NCBI GenBank assembly: GCA_003833135.1
Contig: QZLH01000114.1
Span: 94,128 to 158,127 of the forward strand
Length of the DNA: 64,000 nt
Source: Oehlia diaphana
Taxonomy: Eukaryota > Glomeromycota > Glomeromycetes > Glomerales > Glomeraceae
Direction of reading: 5' to 3'
Each line of letters opens with the position of its first letter. Position 1 is the first letter of the stretch. Position numbers and translations under genes: made by a program. Below the pieces are notes generated by a model, which made no database searches, had not been told where the DNA came from, and saw only the letters and a program-made list of their open reading frames with translations. This document shows, piece by piece, positions 12,819 to 23,172 of the stretch.

Positions 12819-13946
12819 ATGTTTATCAATAGATTATATTCCAATTCCAATTCTATATTAATAAAACTTTTAAATAATCATTCTCGTAATTTATTTAATG
12901 TAATCAATAATTATAAAAATCCAACATTTCAACTTATAAATCATCCTTCTTTCTTTTCATCAATTAATGTTATTCCAAATAGGACATACGCTAGTGCTAC
13001 CAAAAAATCAATTACTGTGACTTTATTAAAACCACCAAAAAAAACAGAACCTGTAGAATTAACACAAGGAAAATTTAAAACTTATACACCACGTACACCA
13101 GGTCTTCGTTGGTTAAAAAGACCCGTAAATGATCATTTATGGAAAGGAAAACCAATTCGTAAACTTACCGTACCTAAAAAGAAAAATTCTGGTAGAAATC
13201 ATCATGGTTGTATTACTGTAAGGCATCAAGGAGGAGGTCATAAAAGACGTATTCGTGTAATTGATTTTTATAGATGGGATCCTTCACCTCATGAAGTTAT
13301 TCGTATTGAATATGATCCAAATCGTTCCGCTCATTTGGCTTTGTTACGAAATACAATCAATGAGACATATTCTTATATTATCGCTCCATATAATCTTCAA
13401 CCTGGTACTATTGTAAGATCATTTCGTCGATCTTCAAATAATGAAAGTGTTCAAACTTTTCAAGATTCTGAGATAACAAAAGTTATACCTATAGAAAAAG
13501 GTAATTGTATGCCATTAAAATTAATTCCGGTTGGGACTACAATAAGTTGTATTGGATTAAAACCTGATGGTCCCGCAATATTATGTCGTTCAGCTGGAGT
13601 TTCTGCTCAATTGGTTCGTACAGGTGAGAAAGGTTATGCTCAAGTAAAATTAAAAAGTAGTGAAGTTAGGTTGATACATGTGGATTGTTGTGCCACGATT
13701 GGAACTATTTCAAATCCTGATCATCAACATGCTACTTTAGGAAAAGCAGGTAGAAGTAGATGGTTAGGTGTTAGACCAACTGTTAGAGGTGTTGCAATGA
13801 ATGCTGTTGATCATCCTCATGGTGGTGGAAGAGGTAAAAGTAAAGGAAATAGGCATCCTGTAAGTCCTTGGGGTGTTTTAGCTAAGGGTGGTAAAACCAG
13901 AAAGAAACCAAATAAATGGGTTATTAAACCTAGACCGAGAAGATAA
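12819..13946 (+). CDS. RML2: mitochondrial large ribosomal subunit protein uL2m
   Basis: Structural protein of the mitoribosome next to the peptidyl-transferase centre. A single uninterrupted exon of 375 aa, unusual in this intron-rich window. Residues 1 to about 60 are Asn/Ser/Arg rich with almost no acidic residues, consistent with a mitochondrial presequence. The uL2 body follows, with GRNHHGCITVRHQGGGHKRR near residue 127 and the C-terminal signature AMNAVDHPHGGGRGKSKG; the His in DHPHGG is the residue important for peptidyl transfer in bacterial uL2. The length is close to yeast Rml2. The ATG follows a poly-A leader. It is convergent with the KRE2-type gene downstream. Confidence 0.96.
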   Translation: MFINRLYSNSNSILIKLLNNHSRNLFNVINNYKNPTFQLINHPSFFSSINVIPNRTYASATKKSITVTLLKPPKKTEPVELTQGKFKTYTPRTPGLRWLKRPVNDHLWKGKPIRKLTVPKKKNSGRNHHGCITVRHQGGGHKRRIRVIDFYRWDPSPHEVIRIEYDPNRSAHLALLRNTINETYSYIIAPYNLQPGTIVRSFRRSSNNESVQTFQDSEITKVIPIEKGNCMPLKLIPVGTTISCIGLKPDGPAILCRSAGVSAQLVRTGEKGYAQVKLKSSEVRLIHVDCCATIGTISNPDHQHATLGKAGRSRWLGVRPTVRGVAMNAVDHPHGGGRGKSKGNRHPVSPWGVLAKGGKTRKKPNKWVIKPRPRR

Positions 13947-14562
13947 AATAAAATATCGATTTTTTCAAGTTGTATGATTGAATTGTTATATGATTAATAA
14001 AAATCAAATTATATTTCAAATCAAATTGTATTTTTCTCAAATAAATGTGCGAATTTATAGTCATTATTAAATTTTTTTAATAAGACTTTTTTTATTTAAT
14101 TATCTTTGACTATGGAGTTAAATTATGGAGATACGGATCAAAATTAATTATTTTCTCTATTAGTATTTAAAAAGATTTAAAAGTTTAGTATAAAATGATA
14201 AATCTTCTAATTACAAAAAAAAAAAAGGTTTGATGTTAAAAAAAAAAAGAATTAAATTAAATTACATTCTGTTTATGTTATTTATATAAATATTGTAAAA
14301 TACAAAAAGAAGAAGAAAAATATTTATAATTTTTTTTATATTTAAAAAAAAATTTATGTGAAAAATCCCATTTCATAATTTACAGAATGTATAAATTATA
14401 AAGATGTTTGTAATAAAACTCTATATTAATAATGTCTTTTTTTTTTAAAAAAAAAAAAATTAAAGTGAAAACCAAGATGGTAAACAAGAACCCCATGTAA
14501 AATCTATTTAAAATTAAAAATAATTAATATGAAATAAAATTTCATGTATTTAAAAAAAAATA
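13947..14562. other. convergent 3' spacer
   Basis: A 616-bp AT-rich spacer between the stop codons of uL2m (plus) and the mannosyltransferase (minus). Several AATAAA-like words fit overlapping 3' UTRs. No further gene seen. Confidence 0.6.
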
Positions 14563-15933
14563 TTAAAATAAATTTTTACCAAATGTTTTTTCAGGATTAC
14601 AATGACATTTTCCCCCTTCATGAACATCTTTCTCAATGGGACAATGTTCAAATGGATCATGTCTGTATGATATATCATTAAAAAAATGTATTTGGTTTTT
14701 TTCTAGAAATAATGCGAGTGCAATTGTATGAACTGGTGCATCTCCCCATCTAAATAATAAAAAATTTTTTTTTTTTTTTAAAAAAAAAGAGGAAAAAATT
14801 TTCTTTGGTGGTTAAAGATGGTAAAAAAAATTGTATTACCTTTCATAAAAAAATCCTCCAGCTTTATCTAAGTATTCAAAAAATTTAATATACTTTTCGC
14901 TTCTCCAGAAATTTAAATCTCCAATTTCAAAATTACTCCAAAAATGGCACCTTATAATAAAAATTTAATCAATAAATTATATATTAAAAATAACAAGAAA
15001 ATGAACCAACTCACATGTTATAATTTTTTCCTGTATTGGATATGAATTTCATAGCACTATTTTTATTCATATATTCAGGATATTCTTTTGTAAATTCTTT
15101 AACTGTATCCCATAAAGTAGGAATAGTTTCTTTTACTTCCATAAGTGCGATTGTAAAGCCATATGTTATATTGTTCTTTTTAATAAATTTAAATACATCA
15201 TAATCTATATCACACATGAATTCAACTCCGGGTTCTAATCTCCAATAGTAATCATATTGTTCTATAAGTGGATGACGGAAAAAGAATCCGGAATTGAATC
15301 GGCACATATGACGATAAGACTCCGAACCACCGTATATTACTTTATCTTCCTCCATTTTCTTACGAGCATATAATGCTTCAGTTTGATTTATCCAAGATGG
15401 ATAACTCCACATTTCTACCGGTATTAAACCTTTATAAAAAAAAAAATAATAATTAAATACTAATAATATCAATAATATTTACAAAAAAACAAAATTATGT
15501 AATTTTCTCATCAATATATACCATATTTTGTCTCGGCATTTGTCATTGCTTTTGTTGACTCAATAAATTCTTTAGTAAATTCTTTATCATTTAAGAATAC
15601 ATAGGGATACTGAAATTTTTTATTGAATCTATCTTCAAATTGTCTCATAGAAGACATTAAACTAGATAATTCTTCATTTCTAACAAGTACAACTATTGCA
15701 CCATTTTCTCTTGTCTTATTCTCATAATTAAAATCGTAAAATAAAGTACGATCTTTAGTTGGATTAACATATTCATTTTCAAAAAATATTTGCCGATTTG
15801 ATTTAAATAATGTAATATCGAATAACGATAAAAAGAAAGCAAATGATATTACGGACGATATTATGGTTAAAGCAATTAAGAATACGTACTGAAAGTACAG
15901 AGACCTTTGAGACGGTTTTTTTATTATAACCAT
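14563..15933 (-). CDS. KRE2: Kre2/Mnt1-family alpha-1,2-mannosyltransferase
   Basis: Golgi type II membrane enzyme (GT15) that adds alpha-1,2-mannose from GDP-mannose to O- and N-glycans of mannoproteins. Exons (minus): 15933-15522, 15429-15015, 14950-14840 and 14749-14563, total 374 aa. A short cytosolic N-terminus is followed by one hydrophobic segment at about residues 16-42. The catalytic domain follows with [26 protein letters not shown], the metal-site motif [15 protein letters not shown] and [20 protein letters not shown], whose Glu is the proposed nucleophile in yeast Kre2. The C-terminus has RWGDAPVH and [18 protein letters not shown]. The family has many paralogues (Kre2, Ktr), so the exact orthologue is uncertain. 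It is divergent from TRP5. Confidence 0.95.
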
Positions 15934-16528
15934 GTTGAAGTATTAATACATCTAGAAAATATGGAGTTATTTTTGAGACTACAGAAAGTTAGTGCACGCA
16001 CAAATTATTACGTACAAAAAAAAATTTAAGGAGAAAAAAAAAAATCCCGTTCAGCTAAGACTTTTTTTTATACGCCAAAAAAATAATCGATAAGCCCTTT
16101 TTTTTCATTATATTACAATATTTGTTTTTTCATAGCCTTAATAAATTACGTTACTTCTTACTAAATTAACAATAAATGTTTTTATTTGGTATGATTTTCA
16201 GTGTAAGATAATCTTGCATTAAACAACATTAAACAACATTAAACATATGAAACTGACAACGAAAATCATTTTAGCTTAGTTAACCAACATAGCCCAATCT
16301 CGCGATCTTGGCATGGCAAAGCAAAACTAGCATAACTGAAATTATTTTTTAGTCACCTATGCAGTTACACGCATTTCTTGTCTCTTCTGATTGGATAGAT
16401 ATAGGCGATCGAAATATGACGAATTATAACCATGCATCAATTAATTAAATTTTTAAATTATATAGTTTGAATTTTTTGTTTCAACTTTATTTTCTTTTTT
16501 TCTTTCCAAATTCCCCAAATTTTATAAC
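15934..16528. promoter_or_regulatory. divergent promoter region, mannosyltransferase / TRP5
   Basis: A 595-bp spacer between two divergent start codons. It contains a short triple repeat of ACATTAAACA at about 16220-16245 and patches of higher GC than typical spacers. No Gcn4-type TGACTCA site was noticed by eye. Confidence 0.5.
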
Positions 16529-19338
16529 ATGTCAGTCGAATTGAACCAAGTTTTTCAACGTTGCCACGAACAAAGTACATATTTATATATATATATTTTA
16601 AAAAAGATAACTAAATATGAACATTATATGTTTGTTTACGAAAATAACTTTTGACAAAAAATTATCTTTTAGAACGACCAGCTTTTGTAGCCTTTGTAAC
16701 AGCCGGTTATCCGGATCCGGAAGAAACTGTTGATATATTATTAGGGCTTGAAGCTGGTGGAGCAGATATCATTGAATTAGGTGATTTGATTAATCAAGTA
16801 TTTTCAATATAAAAAAATCAAGATTAAAATTTCATAATTTTAAAAGGTATTCCTTTCACCGATCCTATGGTCGATGGCAAAACAATTCAAGAAGCAAATA
16901 ACGTAATTTGATATTGATCAAATTTTATCTTTAGTACGATTTTTCTATTGATTTAATCAGTTATTATGTCTATCCCAATTTTTTGATAGGTTGCACTCGA
17001 AAATAAAGTAGACATTACGAAATGTTTATCATATGTATCTGAATCAAGAGCTAAAGGACTTAAAATTCCAATTGTATTCATGGGATATTATAATCCGATT
17101 CTTGCTTATGGTGAAGAAAAAATTGTTGATGAATGTAAAAGAGCTGGTATCAATGGAAACATCGTAGTTGATCTACCTCCTGAAGAATGTGAAAAGTTTA
17201 GAGCCCTTTGTAAAGGGAAAGGGTATGCATACTTTTAGAAATCAAAAGACCTTTTTTTTGTCACCCCTAAATAAGGTATCCTAAACAAATACTCTGTTCT
17301 CTTTGTCCCATAGTCTAAGTTATATACCACTTGTCGCTCCTTCGACCACTGACGCGCGTATACGTCACCTTGCAAGTGTTGCAGATACTTTTATATACGT
17401 GGTGTCAAGAATGGGAGTTACGGGTTCAGAAATTCTTAATAAGGAATTACCAAAAATAGTTTCAAAAGTCCGTAAATGTACAAAATTACCACTTGCTGTC
17501 GGTTTTGGTGTAACCACAAGAGAAGATTTTAAAATGGTTGGTTTACATGCTGATGGTGTTGTGATTGGTAGCAAGATCATTAATATCTTGAAGTCAGCAC
17601 GTAAGTTTTATAATTCAAAATTTGTGTTTTTAATTCTGAATTGAAATATTAAGATCTTTTACTTGTTTAGCCAAAGGTAAAAGAGCCGAAGCCGTAAAGT
17701 CGTACGCATTGGAAGTTAGTGGCAGGAGTGTTGAAGAAGTTAAAGAAGCATATGTTGAAAAAACAGAATTTAATAATACTCAAAGCATTCAAAATGTCGA
17801 TGACAATGTATTAATAATTCCAATCTTTTGAATTTTTCTTTTAAAATACATTATAACGTATGATTTTAAAAAAAAAACTTTTTTAGGCTACTTCACTTCA
17901 TGCATTAGATGCTCGATTTGGTAATTTTGGAGGTCAATATGTTCCAGAGGCTTTGATCGAATGTTTATCTGAACTTGAAAAAGTATGGTTGTATTTATTT
18001 TGTTTCTATATTTCGTTCTTATATATTCGTATAACATGTAATATATATAATTAATAGGTCTTTGTACAAGTAAAAGATGATCCAGAATTCTGGAAAGAAT
18101 TTCGATCATATTATGATTATATGGGTAGAGAATCACAATTACAATTCGCAGATAGATTAACAGCAGATGTTGGAGGTGCAAAAATTTGGTTAAAAAGAGA
18201 AGATTTAAATCATACAGGATCTCATAAGATTAATAATGCAGTTGGACAAGTATTATTAGCAAAACGTATTGGTAAGAAAAGAATTATTGCCGAAACTGGA
18301 GCCGGACAACATGGTGTTGCTACCGCGACTGTTTGTGCAAAATTTGGATTAGAATGTGTTGTTTATATGGGTGCCGAAGATGTTAGAAGACAAGCTTTAA
18401 ACGTTTTTAGAATGCGATTATTAGGAGCTAAAGTTGTTTCTGTAGAATCAGGAAGTAAAACATTGAAAGATGCTATTAATGAAGCTACTAGAGATTGGGT
18501 ATCCACCGTTGAATATACGCATTATTTAATTGGTTCAGCAATTGGACCTCATCCGTTCCCAACAATTGTAAGAGAATTCCAAAGTGTAATTGGAAAAGAA
18601 TCTAAAGCACAAATGCTAGAAAAAGCTGGTAAATTACCTGATGCGGTTGTTGCTTGTGTTGGTGGAGGAAGTAATGCTATTGGAATGTTTCATCCTTTTG
18701 TCAATGATAAAAGTGTAAAAATTATAGGAGTTGAAGCTGGTGGAGATGGTAATACAAAGTTTATTTCTTTTTCATTGTGACCTTTTATAAATAGTTTATT
18801 TTTTAATTTAATTTAGGAACGGATACCGAATTGCACTCAGCAACTTTATCCATGGGTACACCTGGAGTGTTACATGGAACACGTACTTATTTATTACAAG
18901 ATAATAAGGGTCAAATCAAATCTACACATAGTATTAGTGCAGGATTAGATTATCCTGGTGTAGGACCTGAACATTCATGGCTTAAAGATATAGGTCGTGC
19001 AAATTATGTTGCTGTTTCTGATAAAGAAGCTTTAATTGGGTTTAGGAAAATTTCAGAGTTGGAAGGAATTATTCCTGGTACGTTTTTTACTTTTTTAAGA
19101 ATTTAATTATTAAATTTTTGGGTTACTAAAATTTTTTATCTTCCTATAATAAATAGCTCTTGAATCAAGTCACGCTATTTATTATGCTTTGCAACTTGCA
19201 TCTTCAATGAATAAAGATCAAGATATTTTAGTATGTCTTAGTGGTCGTGGTGATAAAGATGTTGTATCCGTTGCCGAAGCTTTACCTAAATATGGTCCCC
19301 AAATTGATTGGGATCTTAGATTCGAATCTTATAATTAA
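16529..19338 (+). CDS. TRP5: bifunctional tryptophan synthase (alpha-beta fusion)
   Basis: Catalyses the last two steps of tryptophan synthesis: the alpha domain cleaves indole-3-glycerol phosphate, and the PLP-dependent beta domain joins indole to serine. Ten exons: 16529-16574, 16673-16780, 16847-16902, 16990-17222, 17314-17600, 17671-17807, 17887-17982, 18058-18748, 18817-19077 and 19157-19338, total 698 aa; yeast Trp5 is about 707. The alpha domain (about 1-260) has [15 protein letters not shown] with the catalytic Glu and Asp. A short linker follows. The beta domain (from about 295) has [12 protein letters not shown], the PLP lysine in HTGSHKINN (about residue 378), [10 protein letters not shown], and the phosphate loop [10 protein letters not shown]. 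The fusion order alpha-beta is the fungal arrangement. It is convergent with the delta-COP gene. Confidence 0.98.
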
Positions 19339-19581
19339 ATTTTTTCTAAATTTACATGTTATTTAAATTATTTGCTTTCTAAATTAGAAACAAAATTAAT
19401 TTAATAGACAATCATACTTTTAAGAGAAAATATAATAAAATTTCATTAAATCTATATCAATTTATCAATTTGTGTAAACCTATATATCGAATCTAATTTC
19501 GTTCATTTTATAATTTCAGATATGAATTTTACAAATAAAATTATATAATTATATAATAAATTAGATTAAAATATTTTTATT

Positions 19582-21862
19582 TTACACAACAATATATTCT
19601 TCGGCCATTAAAAGCTTTTCTTTGGAAAAAATCACAGGTGCACCCGTTTCAATAAGAATTACTTCCAAAGCCTAAATCAAGTAAATTATAATGAGAAAGT
19701 TGGAAAATATTATAAAGAAACATATTTTTCCTTTATAACAAAATTATTACACTTACGTCTACATCACAAAACATTTTTTCGCTAATAAATGCCACTCTAA
19801 CAGGGAAAAAAGCGTTTACATCATCACCCGCAATAGTAAACTCTAAAGAGCCTTGCTTATTAGAAGCGTCAATAATAGGTAACTGCCAGTCTAAAGTTCT
19901 TGCTTGACGATTTACTTCATAATGACCATCCACGTCACCAACAACAGGATTTCCTCCAGAACTTGAAATTACAAAGGAAAAATATATGATTATGATAATT
20001 ACCCTTAATTAAAATTTAAACGATATGCATTGCTTACTTACGGTAAAGGAATAGATATTAATACGTCTTTAAATTCTTGTTCGTCATTCTCTAATTCATA
20101 TTCGATATTAACATCGAATGTTCCATCACCAGACGGAGAAGGCCAACAATTTACTGAAGTTAAGTTTCAATAAATAAATTGCAAAAAAAAAAGTTTAAAG
20201 AGATGGAACAAGTTGTAATTAATCATACTTGATAATGGAATTACAGTTTCGTCTTTAGTAATATAACGCCATCTTAGTACACCCAATGGTTGGTTGACAG
20301 GAAATCCTTTGGTGGAATTCTTCAAAGCAATAATGCTATCATTTGAAAATAGCTTCTTATCGACATAAGGATGAGTCTGAGATAATTATTAATAAACTAT
20401 AATATGAGTATTTTATGTAATGAACAATTGTATAAAAAATATAGACAATCAAAAAATAATAACCTTAAATTGCACTGCACTCTCATCATCAGCACGAACA
20501 GACATCTTAATTTTTGTCAAGTTTGGATCGGAAATAGTTAACTCTAGGTCACCTTTAACTTCCAAGCTTTCTAAACCTCCATCTCTGTTAGCTTGCAAAG
20601 AAATCTTCTCCATAATTGTAACGTGTACACTAAACGACAATTGTATATAAAATTTAATATTGATCATAAAAAAAATAGGATGTTATAGTTAAGATTCAAA
20701 CCTTTCTATGTGAACTTTTGAAATAGAAGTCGACGTCCTGACATTGGGCTGCTTCTCAGTAACTTCTTCAAAACCAACTTCATTTTTAACAGCTTCGAAT
20801 AAATCGGCACCCTTCTGTTTACGTCCAAGCTGCATACCCTTAGTTTTAGATGAAGGTGGAGTGGGTGAACTATATGAAAATTTATATTTATACAATTAAT
20901 TTTGAAAATTTTTTTTAACAAAATTAATCGGGCATAACTCGATATCATACCTACTATATGATGAACGTATACTATCATCGAAAGTCGTTTGAACTTGCGG
21001 TTCAGCATATGAAGAGGGTCTATTAATTGATTGACCGAAGCTACTTCCAAAAGATGTACCACCACCACGTTTAAGCATTTCCTTTTTCTGCATTTCCAAT
21101 TGCTTAGCTCTTCTCTTGAGCTCTTCCTTAGCTTCTTGTTCTTTATTCTAATAAATAAATAATAATAAATATTTATTCTGTTATGACATTATTTAATAAA
21201 AAAGATGAAAATCTTACTCTTGCTATTATTTCTTGAATCTTCTCTTCATGACTTTCCATTTCTGTGATGCTCTTGACTTGTGCCAAATTAACATTTTCTC
21301 GATAACCTAATGAAACAATTTCATCAAAAGTACTCAACAACTCAAAGCTATTTCTCAAAATTTCTCTTTCGTCATTCGATCGGCAAACATCAGATACCAC
21401 ACGAGCAAATAAATGTAGGGTATCAATATCTTGCAAGATATTGGATTGACGATTGGTAATAAGAACCATGTAAAGTTCATCAAGAGGCTGATAAACATAA
21501 CGAACATGTTCAGTTTCAATTGTAGTATGCTGCTGTCCAGCGCTCGTCAACTTAGGAAAAGATGCAAGAAGACCTTCTATTCTGGCGCGTGGCATTTCGC
21601 GAAATTGACGAGAGATCACAGCTACAGAAAATGTTTCAAAGAATTAACAATGATCTATAAATTTGTCGATAATTCGATCAATTGAAATATGGCATAAATT
21701 GGAAATCGAATTAATAATGAAAAATAGATTTCCTACCTTTTCCGCCTTTTGTACATATCGATGCTGCCAAAACAACCTATTATTACATTGGCAGTTAAGA
21801 ATCAAACGTCTTTATAATATAGTAAGAAAGTCTCATTAAAAACGAAGAGAAAAACAGACCAT
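19582..21862 (-). CDS. RET2: coatomer subunit delta (COPI)
   Basis: Subunit of the COPI coat for Golgi-to-ER and intra-Golgi vesicles. Exons (minus): 21862-21860, 21776-21737, 21621-21218, 21147-20951, 20869-20702, 20629-20464, 20376-20229, 20153-20042, 19961-19757 and 19671-19582, total 510 aa, essentially the length of human delta-COP. The N-terminal longin domain has LAASICTKGGK, SRQFREM and RIEGLLASFPKL, then YVYQPLDELYMVLIT and GYRENVNLAQVKSITEM. A charged coiled linker follows (KEELKRRAKQLEMQKKEM), then the C-terminal mu-homology domain (QLGRKQKGADLFEAVKNE onward, PLSINCWPSPSGDG near the middle). The first coding exon is only the ATG, followed by a non-consensus GTCTGT donor. Frame upstream of exon 2 is closed by stops, so a spliced start is required. 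Confidence 0.96.
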
Positions 21863-22072
21863 TGTTTCGATTTTAAGAGGGAAAAGGACTGATATAAACA
21901 AATCGTCAAACTACAGTCTTGTCGGTATATAATATCATTTAATGGTTGAAAATTTTAAATTTTTTTTTCAGTTGCGTTGGATGTTGTGCGACACAAACGT
22001 TGTATTACATAAATTAAAAACGCATTATTAAAAAATATTTGATCCTCCTCTTCAAATTTATTATCTTAAAAC
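21863..22072. promoter_or_regulatory. bidirectional promoter, RET2 / SND2
   Basis: Only 210 bp separates the two divergent ATGs. A TATATAAT word lies near 21926-21933. Both genes splice immediately after the ATG, so the first introns may also hold regulatory sequence. Confidence 0.6.
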
Positions 22073-22903
22073 ATGGTGAGCTATCATATTTCTTTACTGT
22101 CCTTAATCATTATTTATTTCTTTCTAAAATTAATTTCGTATTTGAAAGGCAAAACAATCCGATAAAAAAATTGCTCAGGAAAACCTTCGATATTTAAGGA
22201 ATCTTAAACAAGGTTTCTTAACCGTAAACGTAAGTTGGAAGCAAAGCTAACCCATTATTTATCTGAAGTTTTAGTTATCTAATTTAATTATGTTTATTGG
22301 TTAACAGGCGATTTTTATTCTTTATCAAGCTCTTTATAATTATAATACATTCACATTTTGGTTAGCTACAGGATATTTAGTAACGACAGGCATAAGTTTA
22401 TTTCTTTGGAAACAACTCGTAAAATATGGTTCACCAAGATATTCATCAGATGGATCTGTTATTTGGCCGGGTGAGGATTTGAATTCTGAAGGCTTAACTG
22501 CGTAAGTCTTTAATTTTGTTTAGATATCAATTGACTCAACTTTAACACTTAACAACGTGTTATTAGGTATATGTTTGATATAATTTATATAACATGGTTT
22601 GTACATATAACAAGCATGTTTTTCGCATGGGCATGGTTTATACTTTTGGTGGTAAGTAATTAAGTAATTAACATCTAATCTTAAATAATCATCGTTATTG
22701 TAGAGGGTTATTTACATTTACTTAAATTTGCAACATAGATCCCGGGTTTTGCAATTTACAAAATTTGGACATTTTTCATAAAACCAAATTTCTTTTCTGG
22801 TGGTAATATGGCGGGATCAGATTTTCAAAAAAGTAAACGTCAAAAGAAACTTGAAAAGCGGCAACAAGAAGGAAATGCTAAAATTAAATATGCTAAAATA
22901 TAG
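22073..22903 (+). CDS. SND2: TMEM208/SND2 family ER membrane protein
   Basis: Homologue of animal TMEM208 and yeast Snd2, part of the SRP-independent route that targets membrane proteins to the ER. Exons: 22073-22075, 22149-22229, 22308-22501, 22567-22651 and 22739-22903, total 175 aa, the usual size. The sequence has a short basic N-terminus (AKQSDKKIAQENLRYLRNLK), two hydrophobic segments at about residues 28-65, and two more in the second half (DIIYITWFVHITSMFFAWAW and the IPGFAIYKIWTFF region). It ends in a Lys/Arg-rich cytosolic tail (SKRQKKLEKRQ). The first coding exon is the ATG alone, with a GTGAGC donor. Confidence 0.92.
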
Positions 22904-23172
22904 TTAAACTAGAAAATTTAAAGGGCTTACATTCGGGAAATTTCACATATAGTAAGTCGAAACCGAAGGGATGAAATATTTTTTTTTTTTTTTTTAATAA
23001 AATTCAATACAAAATAAAAAATTTACAAATAATTAAAAAAGTCAATAAAAGAATATCTTCGAATAAAATTACTAATACTTTTCTTTTCTATTTTGGTAAA
23101 TATTAAAATTGACTCCCTAATGACATTAGTATAATTGAAATGAATATTAAACATCATTCTCAGATCAACACT

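Noticed and set aside
17365..17580. 71-residue minus-strand ORF
   Set aside because: Antisense shadow of TRP5 exon 5, which carries clear alpha-subunit motifs.
20706..21068. 120-residue minus-strand ORF across a delta-COP intron
   Set aside because: A different frame from the conserved delta-COP linker and mu-homology domain, and it reads through an intron.
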